DNA of 64,000 bases from an uncultured Lachnospiraceae bacterium (GTDB taxonomy: Bacteria > Bacillota > Clostridia > Lachnospirales > Lachnospiraceae), in contig CACXAT010000011.1 in the NCBI GenBank assembly GCA_902765725.1, positions 1-64,000 of the forward strand, given 5' to 3'. Position numbers and translations under genes: made by a program. The notes beneath the pieces were generated by a model. It searched no databases and was not told the DNA's origin. It saw nothing but the letters and a program-made list of their open reading frames with translations. This document shows positions 16,360 through 25,678 of this stretch, in pieces. Position 1 is the stretch's first letter, and the number at the start of each line of letters is the position of its first letter.

Positions 16360-17763
16360 TCAATACAAACTCTTTTTTTCCGAATCACCTGGTATATATA
16401 ATCTGCCCAGTATGAATCCCCCCGCCAGCAGCAGCGCCTTGCATACATTGTCCGCGATCATGCAGTACCATACTTCCCGAAGGGACAGGTGCCAGACATG
16501 GACCGTCAGACAGGTGAACAGGATCCGGACGCCCCACATGCTGAATGCTTCCACCAGGAACGGATACCGGGTCTTTCCCATTCCGTACATGATGCCCTGC
16601 ATGACCACCATCAGTCCGAAGAATGGTTCGGAGAATGCGACCAGCCGCAGCATCTGAGCGCCAAGCTCGATTACCGGCTCAGACGGGGTGAATACGCTCA
16701 TCAGCGGCTGTGCCACAAAGAACAGGACCAGGCCGGACAGAAACATCATCCCGACCGTCAGCGCCACGGAGATCCTGCAGTAGATCGTAAGTTTCTGCTC
16801 ATTTTTCTCACCCAGCGCAGCTCCGACCAGTGCAGATGTCGCCGTTCTGAGACCGTACCCCGGTATATAGAAGATCTCCTCGGCAGTCACTGCGATAGAG
16901 TGGGCGGCGAAGATGGTCGTTCCCATGCCGGAGACCAGGCCGGCGAACACCACATAGCCTGTGCAGCTGACCACCGAAGTTCCCATAACCGGAATCCCGA
17001 TCCGGCCGATCTCCTTCAGGATCGCCGGGTCCGGGTGCAGGGAGATCCCTCTCTTCCAGTCCTCTGTACTGTGCACATTCCCCGGGTTCCTGCCGTCCGG
17101 GTACAGGAAGGATGTCCGGATGAACAGCACGAACATCAGAGCTCCGCCGATGGTAAATGAGATCGCCGATGCGATCGCGGCGCCCGTGACACCCAGGCCT
17201 GCCGGATAGATCAGCAGATAGTTCAGCACGATATTGAGCAGATTGGAGAACAGGGTGATGAGCATCGGCGTCTTCGTGTTCTGCGTCGCACGGACCGCGG
17301 ATCCGAGGATCGCGGTGGAGACCCGGAAGACCATGGGGATGCTGATGATCGTGAAGTATACGCTCGCCTGATGGCGGATCGACTCTTCCGCCTGCATCCA
17401 TACGGGTATGAAGGGACTCAGCAAGATACTGACGCCTCCCAGGACAATTCCGCAGACCAGTGTCAGCAGCAGTGCCTGATTGGCGATCCTGTGTCCTTTT
17501 TGTCGGTCATTCGCCCCGTAGGCGCGGGACACCAGCGCCAGCACCGCAGTGCCCAGGGCGTAGGACATGCTTCCCACAAGCCATCCGATGGTGGTCGTGA
17601 CACTGACCGATGCAGTCGCCTGTTCTCCAAGGCGGCCCACCATGGCGGTATCCACATACTGAAGAAGGGTGGACAGGATCTGTTCCACCATCGTAGGAAT
17701 CGCCAGCATGATCATCTTTCTGAGCAGATCCCGGTATCTCAGTTGTGAATTCGACTGTGTCAT
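16360..17763 (-). CDS. MATE-family efflux transporter
   Basis: 467 residues, about 12 membrane spans in two six-helix halves. The start (LRKMIMLAIPTMVEQILSTL in pieces, then YVDTAMVGRLG) is the usual DinF/NorM-like entry to helix 1, and QNTKTPM in the loop before helix 5 is typical of the family. It should export cationic drugs or metabolites using Na+ or H+. It is one of three MATE genes in this window (also 42.6 and 56.5 kb), and the three are not close copies. It is monocistronic, with hairpins on both sides. Substrate unknown. Confidence 0.9.
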   Translation of the reverse strand: MTQSNSQLRYRDLLRKMIMLAIPTMVEQILSTLLQYVDTAMVGRLGEQATASVSVTTTIGWLVGSMSYALGTAVLALVSRAYGANDRQKGHRIANQALLLTLVCGIVLGGVSILLSPFIPVWMQAEESIRHQASVYFTIISIPMVFRVSTAILGSAVRATQNTKTPMLITLFSNLLNIVLNYLLIYPAGLGVTGAAIASAISFTIGGALMFVLFIRTSFLYPDGRNPGNVHSTEDWKRGISLHPDPAILKEIGRIGIPVMGTSVVSCTGYVVFAGLVSGMGTTIFAAHSIAVTAEEIFYIPGYGLRTATSALVGAALGEKNEQKLTIYCRISVALTVGMMFLSGLVLFFVAQPLMSVFTPSEPVIELGAQMLRLVAFSEPFFGLMVVMQGIMYGMGKTRYPFLVEAFSMWGVRILFTCLTVHVWHLSLREVWYCMIADNVCKALLLAGGFILGRLYIPGDSEKKSLY

Positions 17764-17815
17764 CTTCTTACCACTCTGACCATTCTGTGAATGTATTGGT
17801 CATAAACATATAGAT

Positions 17816-17838
17816 CAGGCCTGCCTCAGGCAGGCCTG
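17816..17838 (-). terminator. Hairpin after the amino-acid binding-protein gene
   Basis: CAGGCCTGCC and GGCAGGCCTG form a perfect 10-bp stem with a 3-base loop. On minus it is followed by ATCTATATGTTT, a poor T-run. A second GACTGCA/TGCAGTC inverted repeat lies at about 17854-17880. Confidence 0.5.
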
Positions 17839-17911
17839 GTATCATACACTGGGGACTGCAGACCGCACGTTTGTGCAGTCAATTCATTTCCCATGAGTTC
17901 TCCGCAGGGGA

Positions 17912-18754
17912 TCACTCACCCTGGGTCATGTCATTTCCAAAATACTTCTCGGACATCTCTGCCAGTTTTCCCGACTCCTTCAGATCCGCGAGGATATGGT
18001 TGACTGCCTCTCTGAGGGACGCGGAGTCATCGCCCTTGCGAAGCGGGATCGCCACCAGGTTCGCGTCGTCAGACAGTGCCGCGATCTTGATCTTCGCATC
18101 CGGATGCTCTCTCATATAATCCGAATAGGTAACCTCTGCGTTCAGTGTGGCTTCGATGCGGCCCTGGATCAGCAGCTCGATCGTCTGGTTCAGATCGTCC
18201 ACGCCGGTGACCTTCGCGCCGTACTCCTCAGCCAGGATCGCATAGTAGCTGGAGATCGTATTAGCCGTGTTGACTCCCTTCAGATCCTCGAAGGATTTGA
18301 TGCTGTCATTGTCCTGGGCAACGATGATCGCTGTGTGGATGTAGACATAGGGATCCGAGAAATCATACTTCTCAGACCTCTCCTCGGTAACGTCCACGCC
18401 ATTGATGACCATGTCATATCTGCCGGCATCCAGACCTGCGAACAGGCCGTCCCATTTACCCTCGACAAACTCCGCCTCAACGCCGAGCGCATCCGCAATC
18501 GCCTGTCCGACCTCAACGTCATAGCCGACCAGCTTGTCATCCTCATCATGATACGTCCAGGGCTCCCAGGTCCCTTCCATTGCAATCGAGATCTTTCCGG
18601 CCTCCAGGATCCTGCCAAGCTGATCCTCGCCGTCCGTCAGAGAAGCATAGTCAAATGCCTCCCCCTCTGTCTCCGCCGCCAGAACCGCTGCCGGTCCGAA
18701 GGCGCCGCTTACCATCGCCGCCGCAAGGGCTGCTGCCATCCATCTTCTCATCAT
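17912..18754 (-). CDS. Amino-acid ABC transporter substrate-binding protein
   Basis: 280 residues from ATG 18754, chosen because AGGAGGAG lies 7 bases upstream; a longer upstream frame exists but would place this ribosome site inside the gene. Residues 1 to about 27 are a signal peptide (MMRRWMAAALAAAMVSG) ending near VLAAE. There is no lipobox cysteine, unusual for a Gram-positive binding protein. The rest is the type-3 extracellular solute-binding fold: GTWEPWTY, GYDVEVGQAIA, WDGLFAGLDAGRYDMVING and the polar-amino-acid hinge. It is the last gene of a permease-ATPase-binding-protein operon. The ligand is probably a polar amino acid or cystine, by family only. Confidence 0.9.
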   Translation of the reverse strand: MMRRWMAAALAAAMVSGAFGPAAVLAAETEGEAFDYASLTDGEDQLGRILEAGKISIAMEGTWEPWTYHDEDDKLVGYDVEVGQAIADALGVEAEFVEGKWDGLFAGLDAGRYDMVINGVDVTEERSEKYDFSDPYVYIHTAIIVAQDNDSIKSFEDLKGVNTANTISSYYAILAEEYGAKVTGVDDLNQTIELLIQGRIEATLNAEVTYSDYMREHPDAKIKIAALSDDANLVAIPLRKGDDSASLREAVNHILADLKESGKLAEMSEKYFGNDMTQGE

Positions 18755-18813
18755 AATCTGCTCCTCCTCTTTGTTTCCTGTGCAAAACACCTGTACAATC
18801 TGTTACCGGTCTG

Positions 18814-19557
18814 TTATCGGTTCATAAACGTGCGGATGAATGCTTTCGTCCGCTCGGTCTTCGGGTTCTCAAAGAATTCCTGTGTCGGCGCTTCCTCTGC
18901 GATCACGCCCTGCTCCATCAGGATCGTCCGGCTGGAGACATTCCTGGCGAAGGTCATCTCGTGTGTGACTACGACCATGGTCATGCCCTGGGACGCGAGA
19001 TCCCGCATGACGCTCAGTACCTCACCGATCAGTTCCGGATCCAGTGCGCTGGTGGGCTCGTCAAAATAAATGACCTCCGGGTCTGTCGCCATGGCTCTGG
19101 CAATGGCGACTCTCTGCTGCTGTCCGCCGGACAGCTGGCTGGGAAAATGGTCTCTGCGGTCCTGCATGTCCACCCGCCGAAGCTGTTCAATGGCGATCTG
19201 CTCCGCCTGCTCCTTCGGCATGTGCCTTGCCACGATCAGCCCTTCTGTCACATTCTGCAGCGCCGTCTTGTTGCGGAACAGGTTGTAATTCTGAAACACA
19301 AACCCGGTCCGCATGCGGATGCGTGAGATGTCGCTCCCGCGCATGCTGTGCAGATCGTATTCCCGTCCGTCGAACCAGATCGTCCCGGCATCCGCCCTCT
19401 CGAGGAAATTGATACAGCGAAGAAAAGTGGTCTTGCCGGATCCGCTCGGGCCCAGGATCGCGATCACATCTCCGCTGTTCACGCTCAGGCTGACATCCTT
19501 CAGTACCTGCTGCCCGTCGAAGCTCTTGCTCACATGTGCTGCTTCCAGTATCTTCAT
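18814..19557 (-). CDS. Polar amino-acid ABC transporter ATP-binding protein
   Basis: 247 residues from ATG 19557, with GGATGG upstream and 16 bp after the permease stop. It has Walker [10 protein letters not shown], the signature LSGGQQQR, Walker [15 protein letters not shown] and the switch histidine in VVTHEM. This is the GlnQ/HisP group that drives amino-acid import. An upstream in-frame extension would overlap the permease gene and has no similarity, so the shorter start is preferred. Confidence 0.93.
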   Translation of the reverse strand: MKILEAAHVSKSFDGQQVLKDVSLSVNSGDVIAILGPSGSGKTTFLRCINFLERADAGTIWFDGREYDLHSMRGSDISRIRMRTGFVFQNYNLFRNKTALQNVTEGLIVARHMPKEQAEQIAIEQLRRVDMQDRRDHFPSQLSGGQQQRVAIARAMATDPEVIYFDEPTSALDPELIGEVLSVMRDLASQGMTMVVVTHEMTFARNVSSRTILMEQGVIAEEAPTQEFFENPKTERTKAFIRTFMNR

Positions 19558-19573
19558 AGCTTTACCATCCTGC

Positions 19574-20242
19574 TCATCGGAATTCGTAGGTACCCAGCGC
19601 CTTCTCACCCTTCCTCTGGAAGTACGTCAGTACCGTGGAGAAGAGCAGATAGATCGCGCCGACCTCGATATAAACCGCCAGCGGCTCATAGGTGCGCGCG
19701 ACGATCCTCTGCGCTGCCATGAACATCTCTGCCACTGTAATGTTCGCGACAAGGGAGGTGTCCTTCAGCATACTGATCAGCGAGTTGGACAGGGGCGGAA
19801 ATGCAGTCCGCATGGCCTGGGGAAGAACGATGCGCCTCATCGTCTGCAGATAGCTCATTCCCACACACTCACCTGCCTCCATCTGTCCCTTCGGGACTGA
19901 TTCGAGGGCTGCCCGGACCGTCTCCGCACAGTATGCGCCTTCATTGACGCTGAGCGCAATGATGCCGGCCAGGAAGGGCGGCAGAAGCAGGCCCAGCTGG
20001 CCCAGTCCGTAAAAGACTACATACAGCTGCACCAGCAGCGGTGTTCCGCGGATCACCCAGATATAAAACCTGGCAAACTGCTTCAGGCCTTTGATGTCCA
20101 TAAACTGGACCAGTGCCATGAACACGGCGATCACCAGCGCAACAGCAAAAGAGATCGCGGTCAGCGGGATCGTATACAGCAGTCCCGGAACCAGGATCTT
20201 TGTAAAGGAATCTATCAATATTCCGATCAGTCGTTCACTCAT
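19574..20242 (-). CDS. Amino-acid ABC transporter permease
   Basis: 222 residues from ATG 20242, chosen because AAGAGG lies 7 bases upstream. About five membrane helices; the EAA loop is [19 protein letters not shown], followed by [16 protein letters not shown], typical of the HisM/GlnP group. It heads the three-gene operon (permease, ATPase, binding protein) and probably forms a homodimeric channel since only one permease is present. Confidence 0.92.
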   Translation of the reverse strand: MSERLIGILIDSFTKILVPGLLYTIPLTAISFAVALVIAVFMALVQFMDIKGLKQFARFYIWVIRGTPLLVQLYVVFYGLGQLGLLLPPFLAGIIALSVNEGAYCAETVRAALESVPKGQMEAGECVGMSYLQTMRRIVLPQAMRTAFPPLSNSLISMLKDTSLVANITVAEMFMAAQRIVARTYEPLAVYIEVGAIYLLFSTVLTYFQRKGEKALGTYEFR

Positions 20243-20361
20243 CCATCTGCCTCTTAACACTCTGTCTGCACTGCGGCATGGACACCACAGCCAGCACCCG
20301 CTATCATACACGAATTATAGACAGAGCGCAATTACCTTGTATAAAATCTTTTGCAGACCGC

Positions 20362-20414
20362 AAAAAACAGCCGCTCCATGCCGTGACCTCCTCGTCACGC
20401 GCACAGAGCGGCTG
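20362..20414 (-). terminator. Intrinsic terminator of the nucleoside importer operon
   Basis: On minus, CAGCCGCTC and GAGCGGCTG pair around an inner CGTGAC/GTCACG stem (20368-20414), followed by TTTTTT (20362-20367). Confidence 0.88.
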
Positions 20415-20458
20415 CCCCACTGCTATTCAGGCGTCATGCGCCTGTTTGTTGTTCGATC

Positions 20459-21397
20459 TTACCTGGTACTCTTGTCGTACGGTATGCCCTCTGCCTTCGG
20501 CGCTGCCGAATTCTTAGAGGTGAACGCAAGAACGATCAGGGAGATGATGTACGGCATCATGTTGTAGACCTTGGAATCAAGATTCAGGGCCTTCAGGAAC
20601 GGGATGCCGGTGTAGACGTTGGACAGCGCGCGGAAGAATCCGAACATCAGCGCTGTGAGCGCGATGTACTGCGGTTTCCACTGTCCGAAGATCATAACAG
20701 CCAGTGCCAGGAAACCGAAGCCGGCAACACCGACTTCAAACTTCCACTCGGATACGCCTGCCGTGATGTAAACGATGCCGCCCAGTCCGCCGAGGAATCC
20801 GGAGATCAGGACGCCTGCCCAGCGCATCTTGTAGACATTGATACTGACGGCGTCCGCTGCCTGGGGATTCTCACCGCAGGCCATCAGGCGCAGACCAAAG
20901 CGGGTCTTGTACAGTACGATGTATCCTACGATCAGCAGCACGACTGCGACCACCATGAACCAGTTGAACTCGAAGCGTCCGAAGTAGACCAGGAATGCTC
21001 TCTTCTGCTTGATATACTGCAGCGTGTTGGAGACATTGTTCGGGTCCTTCATGGTGTTGAAGGAACGGGCAATGATCGTTGCAGCTGCCGTAGCAAGCAT
21101 GTTCATGGCAGTGCCGACCAGCGTCTGGTCTGCATTGAACTGGATACTTGCAAAGCCCAGCAGGCAGGAATAGATCATGCCGACTGCGACTGCGGCAAGC
21201 ATAACCACGAAGATCGTTACGATTGCGGGCGCATTGCCCAGAAACTGCATTGCCATGGCACCGCCCAGGGCGCCCATGACCATAATTCCCTCGAGTCCCA
21301 GGTTAATCACACCGGAATGCTCCGAATAGCAGCCGCCCAGTGCCACCAACGACAGGACGGAGGCAAACATCAATGTATACTGAATCAGTAACAGCAT
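20459..21397 (-). CDS. Nucleoside ABC transporter permease (NupQ/YufQ-like)
   Basis: 312 residues, about nine membrane helices, of the BPD_transp_2 permease type. It has GGCYSEHSGVINLGLEGIMVMGA near the N-terminus (in parts) and GENPQAADAVSINVYKMRWAG near residue 175, both typical of the BMP-system second permease. Its start overlaps the stop of the partner permease by one base. It pairs with the gene at 21397-22503 to form the channel. Confidence 0.9.
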   Translation of the reverse strand: MLLLIQYTLMFASVLSLVALGGCYSEHSGVINLGLEGIMVMGALGGAMAMQFLGNAPAIVTIFVVMLAAVAVGMIYSCLLGFASIQFNADQTLVGTAMNMLATAAATIIARSFNTMKDPNNVSNTLQYIKQKRAFLVYFGRFEFNWFMVVAVVLLIVGYIVLYKTRFGLRLMACGENPQAADAVSINVYKMRWAGVLISGFLGGLGGIVYITAGVSEWKFEVGVAGFGFLALAVMIFGQWKPQYIALTALMFGFFRALSNVYTGIPFLKALNLDSKVYNMMPYIISLIVLAFTSKNSAAPKAEGIPYDKSTR

Positions 21398-22503
21398 TAC
21401 TTGCTACCTCCTTTCCGAGCCAGCTTGTTCGCAATGATCAGGCGGAAGAACATGGTAAATCCGCACAGATAAACGATCAGAGCCGAGATCAGGTCAGAGA
21501 TCTGGGACGGATAAACCGCCTTGTCGATCAATGCGCCGCCATCCGTGATCTGCTGAATGAAGAACGAAGAGAAGATGGTTCCAATCGGGTTCAGGCCTCC
21601 GAGGAATGTGGCAGCGATGCCGTTGAAGCCCATGCCCGGAACCGACGTCTGCGTCGTTGTCCACTGCTGATATCCTGTCAGGAACAGGAATGCCGCGCCG
21701 ACACCTGCAAGGGCGCCGCCGATCGCCAGCGTCACGATGATATTCTTCTTCTCAGCCATGCCGGCATATCTGGCCGCTTCTTTGTTAAAACCGGTCGCAC
21801 GCAGCTCATAGCCGAATACCGTCTTATTGAGGACGACCCAGATCGCGATCGCGATGATGACAGCCAGCGGGATTGCCAGTGTCACATAGCGGTTGTTTGC
21901 AAAGAATGCCGGAAGGCCAGCCCCCGGGATCACTGCCTTCGGATTCGTGGCAGCAAGCGGAAGCGTGTAGGGGCTTGCGGGATCCTTCACCTTCGTCAGG
22001 ATCATGTTGACAAGATACAGTGTGATCCAGTTCAGCATGATGCCGGAGATAACTTCATTAACATTCCGGTATGCCTTCAGGGCTCCGGAGATGCATCCAA
22101 GGAGCGCGCCTGCAAGTCCTGCAAGGATCAGGCAGACCCACCAGGGAAGTCCCCAGCCGAGAGCCGCGAAGAGTGCGATTCCAGCGCCTGCTTCATACTG
22201 TCCGGCAGCCCCGATGTTGAACAGGCCGACCTTGTAGCAGAAGCATACAGACAGCGCACACATCAGCAGCGGTGAGGTCTTGACCAGCGTATTGCCCAGT
22301 GCTTTGATCTTGGCAGGACCGCTCGAGCGGGTTATGAAATTCAGAATGATCGTTACGATCGAATCCCATGCGCCCTGCGGATGGATCAGCAGAAGTACCA
22401 GGAATCCGAAGAACAGACCGATCACGATACAGATCAGAGATGCCATGATCGTCTGTACACCAGGTTTACCGAAAAAACCTTTGTTTTCTTTCATTCCTGT
22501 CAC
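21397..22503 (-). CDS. Nucleoside ABC transporter permease (NupP/YufP-like)
   Basis: 368 residues, about ten membrane helices. Family landmarks are KTSPLLMCALSVCFCYKVGLFNIGAAGQ (about 70-97, in parts) and GMGFNGIAATFLGGLNPIG near residue 290. It overlaps the ATPase gene stop by 4 bases, indicating translational coupling. It is the first permease of the BMP-type importer; substrates of relatives are purine and pyrimidine nucleosides. Confidence 0.9.
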   Translation of the reverse strand: MTGMKENKGFFGKPGVQTIMASLICIVIGLFFGFLVLLLIHPQGAWDSIVTIILNFITRSSGPAKIKALGNTLVKTSPLLMCALSVCFCYKVGLFNIGAAGQYEAGAGIALFAALGWGLPWWVCLILAGLAGALLGCISGALKAYRNVNEVISGIMLNWITLYLVNMILTKVKDPASPYTLPLAATNPKAVIPGAGLPAFFANNRYVTLAIPLAVIIAIAIWVVLNKTVFGYELRATGFNKEAARYAGMAEKKNIIVTLAIGGALAGVGAAFLFLTGYQQWTTTQTSVPGMGFNGIAATFLGGLNPIGTIFSSFFIQQITDGGALIDKAVYPSQISDLISALIVYLCGFTMFFRLIIANKLARKGGSK

Positions 22504-24077
22504 CCCCTTCCCTTCTGGAACTGCGGATCTCTCTTGGCGCCTGCCATGTACAGGCCCAGTTCCTCAGTCGTTGTCTTCTTCGGATCCAGTTCACCGACGA
22601 TCTCGCCTTCATACATCACCAGGATACGGTCGGATACGTTCATGACCTCCGACAGTTCCAGGGATACCAGAAGGATCGCGCAGCCCTTGTCTCTCTCTGC
22701 GACCAGCTGTGCGTGGATGTTCTCGATGGCGCCGACATCCAGACCTCTGGTAGGCTGGACCGCGATCAGGAACTTCAGTCCGCGGTCGATCTCTCTTGCG
22801 ATGATCGCCTTCTGCTGGTTGCCGCCGGACATTGCGCGGGTCGTCGTGATGGAACCCTGGCCGGAGCGGACATCGTACTCCTCGATCAGCCTGTCAGAGT
22901 ATTCTCTGATCTCCTTCCTCTTCAGGAAGCCGAACTTGGAGGTGAACTGCGGCTCATAGTAACGCTGCAGGATCATGTTGTACTCCAGCGGATAATCCAG
23001 GACGAGTCCGTGTTTATGGCGGTCCTCCGGAATGTGCGCCACAAGGTCCGCTCTCTTCCGGATCGAGGCATGGGTGATATCCCTTCCGCAGACCTTGACG
23101 CTTCCGGAAGTCGGATTCTCAAGTCCGGTCAGGCCGTAGACCAGTTCGGTCTGTCCGTTGCCGTCGATACCTGCGATACAGACGATCTCACCGGCTCTGA
23201 CATTGAAGCTGACATTGTTGACCGCATTCTTCTTATGTTCCTTCGAAGCAAGGGTCAGACCCTGTACATCCAGGATCACTTCGCCCGGCTTCGCCTCATC
23301 CTTGTCTACCTTCAGCTGGACGTCACGGCCGACCATCATGCGGGACAGCTCCGCTTCATCGACATCCGCGACATTGACGGTGCCGATGTATTTGCCTTTG
23401 CGAAGGACCGATACACGGTCAGCAACTTCCATAATCTCATTGAGCTTATGGGAAATGAACAGGATCGACTTGCCTTCTGCGATCAGGTTCTTCATGATCT
23501 GCATCAGTTCCTCGATCTCCTGCGGCGTCAGGACTGCCGTCGGCTCATCGAAGATCAGGATCTCATTGTCCCGGTACAGCATCTTCAGGATCTCTGTCCT
23601 CTGCTGCATACCTACGGTAATATCAGAGATCTTCGCATCCGGATCAATCTGCAGACCATACTTCTCCGACAGAGCCAGAACCTTCTTTCTCGCCTCATCC
23701 TTCTGAAGGAATCCGTTCTTCACGGTCTCCGCCCCGAGGATAATGTTGTCAAGGACTGAGAAGCACTGCACCAGCTTGAAATGCTGATGGACCATTCCGA
23801 TCCCAAGCTCGTTGGCATCGTTCGGATTGTTAATATGTACTGTCTTTCCATCTTTTCTGATCTCTCCCTCTTCCGCCTGGTACAGACCGAAGAGAACGCT
23901 CATCAGGGTTGATTTCCCGGCGCCATTCTCTCCCAGCAGCGCATGGATCTCACCCTTGCGAAGCTGGATCGTGACATCATCATTGGCTATGATACCGGGA
24001 AACCGCTTCGTGATATGAAGCATCTCAATCGCATACGGCTCCTGAGCTGAATATGGTTCCTGCATAGCGATACTCAC
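22500..24077 (-). CDS. Nucleoside ABC transporter ATP-binding protein (NupO/YufO-like, two ABC domains)
   Basis: 525 residues carrying two nucleotide-binding domains in tandem. The first (about 15-240) has GENGAGKST and the Walker B LIFDEPTAVLTPQE. The second (about 265-505) has a degenerate Walker A (GIDGNGQTE), signature MSGGNQQK and FLIAVQPTRGLDVGA. One strong and one degenerate site is normal for sugar/nucleoside ATPases. AGGAGGGTGTGAG precedes ATG 24077. It lies downstream of the binding-protein gene, beyond an internal terminator hairpin. Confidence 0.93.
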   Translation of the reverse strand: MSIAMQEPYSAQEPYAIEMLHITKRFPGIIANDDVTIQLRKGEIHALLGENGAGKSTLMSVLFGLYQAEEGEIRKDGKTVHINNPNDANELGIGMVHQHFKLVQCFSVLDNIILGAETVKNGFLQKDEARKKVLALSEKYGLQIDPDAKISDITVGMQQRTEILKMLYRDNEILIFDEPTAVLTPQEIEELMQIMKNLIAEGKSILFISHKLNEIMEVADRVSVLRKGKYIGTVNVADVDEAELSRMMVGRDVQLKVDKDEAKPGEVILDVQGLTLASKEHKKNAVNNVSFNVRAGEIVCIAGIDGNGQTELVYGLTGLENPTSGSVKVCGRDITHASIRKRADLVAHIPEDRHKHGLVLDYPLEYNMILQRYYEPQFTSKFGFLKRKEIREYSDRLIEEYDVRSGQGSITTTRAMSGGNQQKAIIAREIDRGLKFLIAVQPTRGLDVGAIENIHAQLVAERDKGCAILLVSLELSEVMNVSDRILVMYEGEIVGELDPKKTTTEELGLYMAGAKRDPQFQKGRG

Positions 24078-24094
24078 ACCCTCCTTCCTGTTAC

Positions 24095-24130
24095 AAAAAA
24101 GGATCCGGGGGGCACCTGCGCCCCGGATCC
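24095..24130 (-). terminator. Internal terminator between binding-protein and ATPase genes
   Basis: On minus, GGATCCGGGGCGC pairs with the GCCCCCCGGATCC side (24101-24130), followed by TTTTTT (24095-24100). With the promoter at 25.4 kb it should make the binding protein more abundant than the membrane parts. Confidence 0.85.
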
Positions 24131-24210
24131 TGAGATTACCACCTGTCTATGGTATTCTTACAGGGCAGCTGTATTCAGGCGCTCTGTGAAGCACCTGTGC
24201 CGACATCTCA

Positions 24211-25332
24211 TCAGCCCTTGATCGCACCCTGATCGTCAACCGTGATTGCTTCCACTGCCGGCATGGTCTCTGTATTCGCATCGACCTCGATCTCGCCGCT
24301 GAACATCTTGGCAACGAGTGCCTTGTAGTCATCCTCGGTGAAGCCGTCCGCCCACTGTGTGGATGCAGGAAGCTGTACATAGTTCTCATCCGGATTCTCG
24401 GAAACGAGGCCAAGATTCTGAACCTGTCCCTTGTAATCATCCCAGTTGCCATCCTTGATTGCGGTAAGCAGAGTCTTAACGGTTGCCGCAAGGCCCTTCA
24501 TAGCACTGGTGACGGTCATGCCTTCGCCGTATGCATCATCGATCGTTGCTGCCTGGTCAACGTCAACACCGATAACCTTGCCGTTGATCTTTGCAGCTGC
24601 CTCAGCCGCGGAGCTGTAGATGCCGCCGCCGCATGCGAAGACGACCTCTGTGCCGCCCTGATACCAGGTATCCATAACGGAAGTGATGTCGGCATCGCCG
24701 AAGAACTGTCCGCCATAGACATACTTCAGTTCCACATCATCCAGACCAAGCTCTGCAGCAGCGTCATCTGCACCCTGTACGAAGCCATAGCCATAGCGGA
24801 TAACTGCCGGAACAGCCATGCCGCCCAGGAAGCCGAGCTTCTTGTAGCCAAGCTTGACAGCAGCGTAGCCTGCCATGTAGCCGGCCAGCTCTTCCTGGTA
24901 AACTGCGGAATAAACATTCTCTTCAGCGAACTCGCCGCCTGCTGCGGTATTCAGATCATACTCGGAAACATCAAGAGCGACAAACTTGACATCCGGATAG
25001 ATCGGAGCAACGTTTACGATGGCTGCCGCAAATGCATAACCCGGCATGACGATTACGTTGTAGCCGTCCTCAATCGCCTCTTCCATGGAAGACTCACGGT
25101 CTGCGTCCGCGTCGGTCGCCGGTTTCTTGTAGGTGAAGTCTACGCCATTCTCATCGCACCATGCCTGGCATGCTTCATAGGTGGTCTGGTTGAAGGACTG
25201 GTCTGTGATGTCGCCGTAGTCCGTGATCATGGCAACTCTTACATCGTCATCTGCATGAGCAACGATCGTTGTGCCGAGCATCGTGCTGGCGATCATGGCA
25301 CCTGCAAGAAGTACAGAGATAAATTTCCTCAT
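24211..25332 (-). CDS. BMP-family nucleoside-binding protein
   Basis: 373 residues. A signal peptide covers about 1-27 (MRKFISVLLAGAMIASTML, cut near AHADDD); no cysteine is near the cut site, so it is not an obvious lipoprotein. The mature part is the Bmp/PnrA fold: VAMITDYGDITDQSFNQ, NVIVMPGYAFAAA and GGMAVPAVIRYGYGF. The C-terminus (about 320-373) is longer and more acidic than in PnrA. AGGAGGAACAC precedes ATG 25332. It is the first gene of the operon with the ATPase and two permeases, so nucleoside import is the best reading. Confidence 0.92.
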   Translation of the reverse strand: MRKFISVLLAGAMIASTMLGTTIVAHADDDVRVAMITDYGDITDQSFNQTTYEACQAWCDENGVDFTYKKPATDADADRESSMEEAIEDGYNVIVMPGYAFAAAIVNVAPIYPDVKFVALDVSEYDLNTAAGGEFAEENVYSAVYQEELAGYMAGYAAVKLGYKKLGFLGGMAVPAVIRYGYGFVQGADDAAAELGLDDVELKYVYGGQFFGDADITSVMDTWYQGGTEVVFACGGGIYSSAAEAAAKINGKVIGVDVDQAATIDDAYGEGMTVTSAMKGLAATVKTLLTAIKDGNWDDYKGQVQNLGLVSENPDENYVQLPASTQWADGFTEDDYKALVAKMFSGEIEVDANTETMPAVEAITVDDQGAIKG

Positions 25333-25401
25333 TATGTGTTCCTCCTTTACTTACTTGGTTCTTTGTGAAAAATGTATAGAACAGTTACAGAATCTAAGTC
25401 T

Positions 25402-25430
25402 ATGCTACCACAGAATAAACATACATTCAA
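25402..25430 (-). promoter_or_regulatory. Promoter of the BMP nucleoside importer operon
   Basis: On minus, TTGAAT (25425-25430), 17-base spacer, TAGCAT (25402-25407), about 70 bp before the binding-protein start. Confidence 0.6.
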
Positions 25431-25488
25431 GAAAGAAGAAGATTTTTCGAAAGCGGATCACAGGATTTTTTCCCCTCTGACATGACAT

Positions 25489-25515
25489 AAAAAAAGGAGC
25501 CGCTGATGCGACTCC
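25489..25515 (-). terminator. Intrinsic terminator of tRNA-Val and probably of the hyd/nitrogenase-like operon
   Basis: On minus, GGAGTCGC-ATCA-GCGGCTCC (25496-25515), then seven T (25489-25495). No other terminator was seen between hydE and the tRNA, so read-through from the large operon would also stop here. Confidence 0.8.
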
Positions 25516-25523
25516 TTCCTGTC

Positions 25524-25596
25524 TGGAGACGGCAGGACTTGAACCTGTGACCTACTACACGTCAAGCAGTTGCTCTCCCAGCTGAGCTACGTCTCC
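25524..25596 (-). tRNA. tRNA-Val(GAC)
   Basis: 73-nt cloverleaf on minus. The acceptor stem GGAGACG pairs with CGTCTCC, D-arm GCTCAGCTGGGAGAGC, anticodon arm ACTGC-TTGACGT-GTAGT giving anticodon GAC, T-arm CAGGTTCAAGTCCTG, discriminator A. CCA is not encoded. Confidence 0.95.
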
Positions 25597-25628
25597 ATAT
25601 TCGAACTGTACGTTTCGCGTACTTGAAT

Positions 25629-25657
25629 ACTATGCCACAGACAGAGATAAATTGCAA
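25629..25657 (-). promoter_or_regulatory. Promoter of tRNA-Val
   Basis: On minus, TTGCAA (25652-25657), 17-base spacer, CATAGT (25629-25634), preceded by the same AAAAAAACAC block as the tRNA-Gln promoter. The -35 lies about 20 bp after the hydE stop. Confidence 0.75.
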
Positions 25658-25678
25658 GTGTTTTTTTACATCTGCCGA

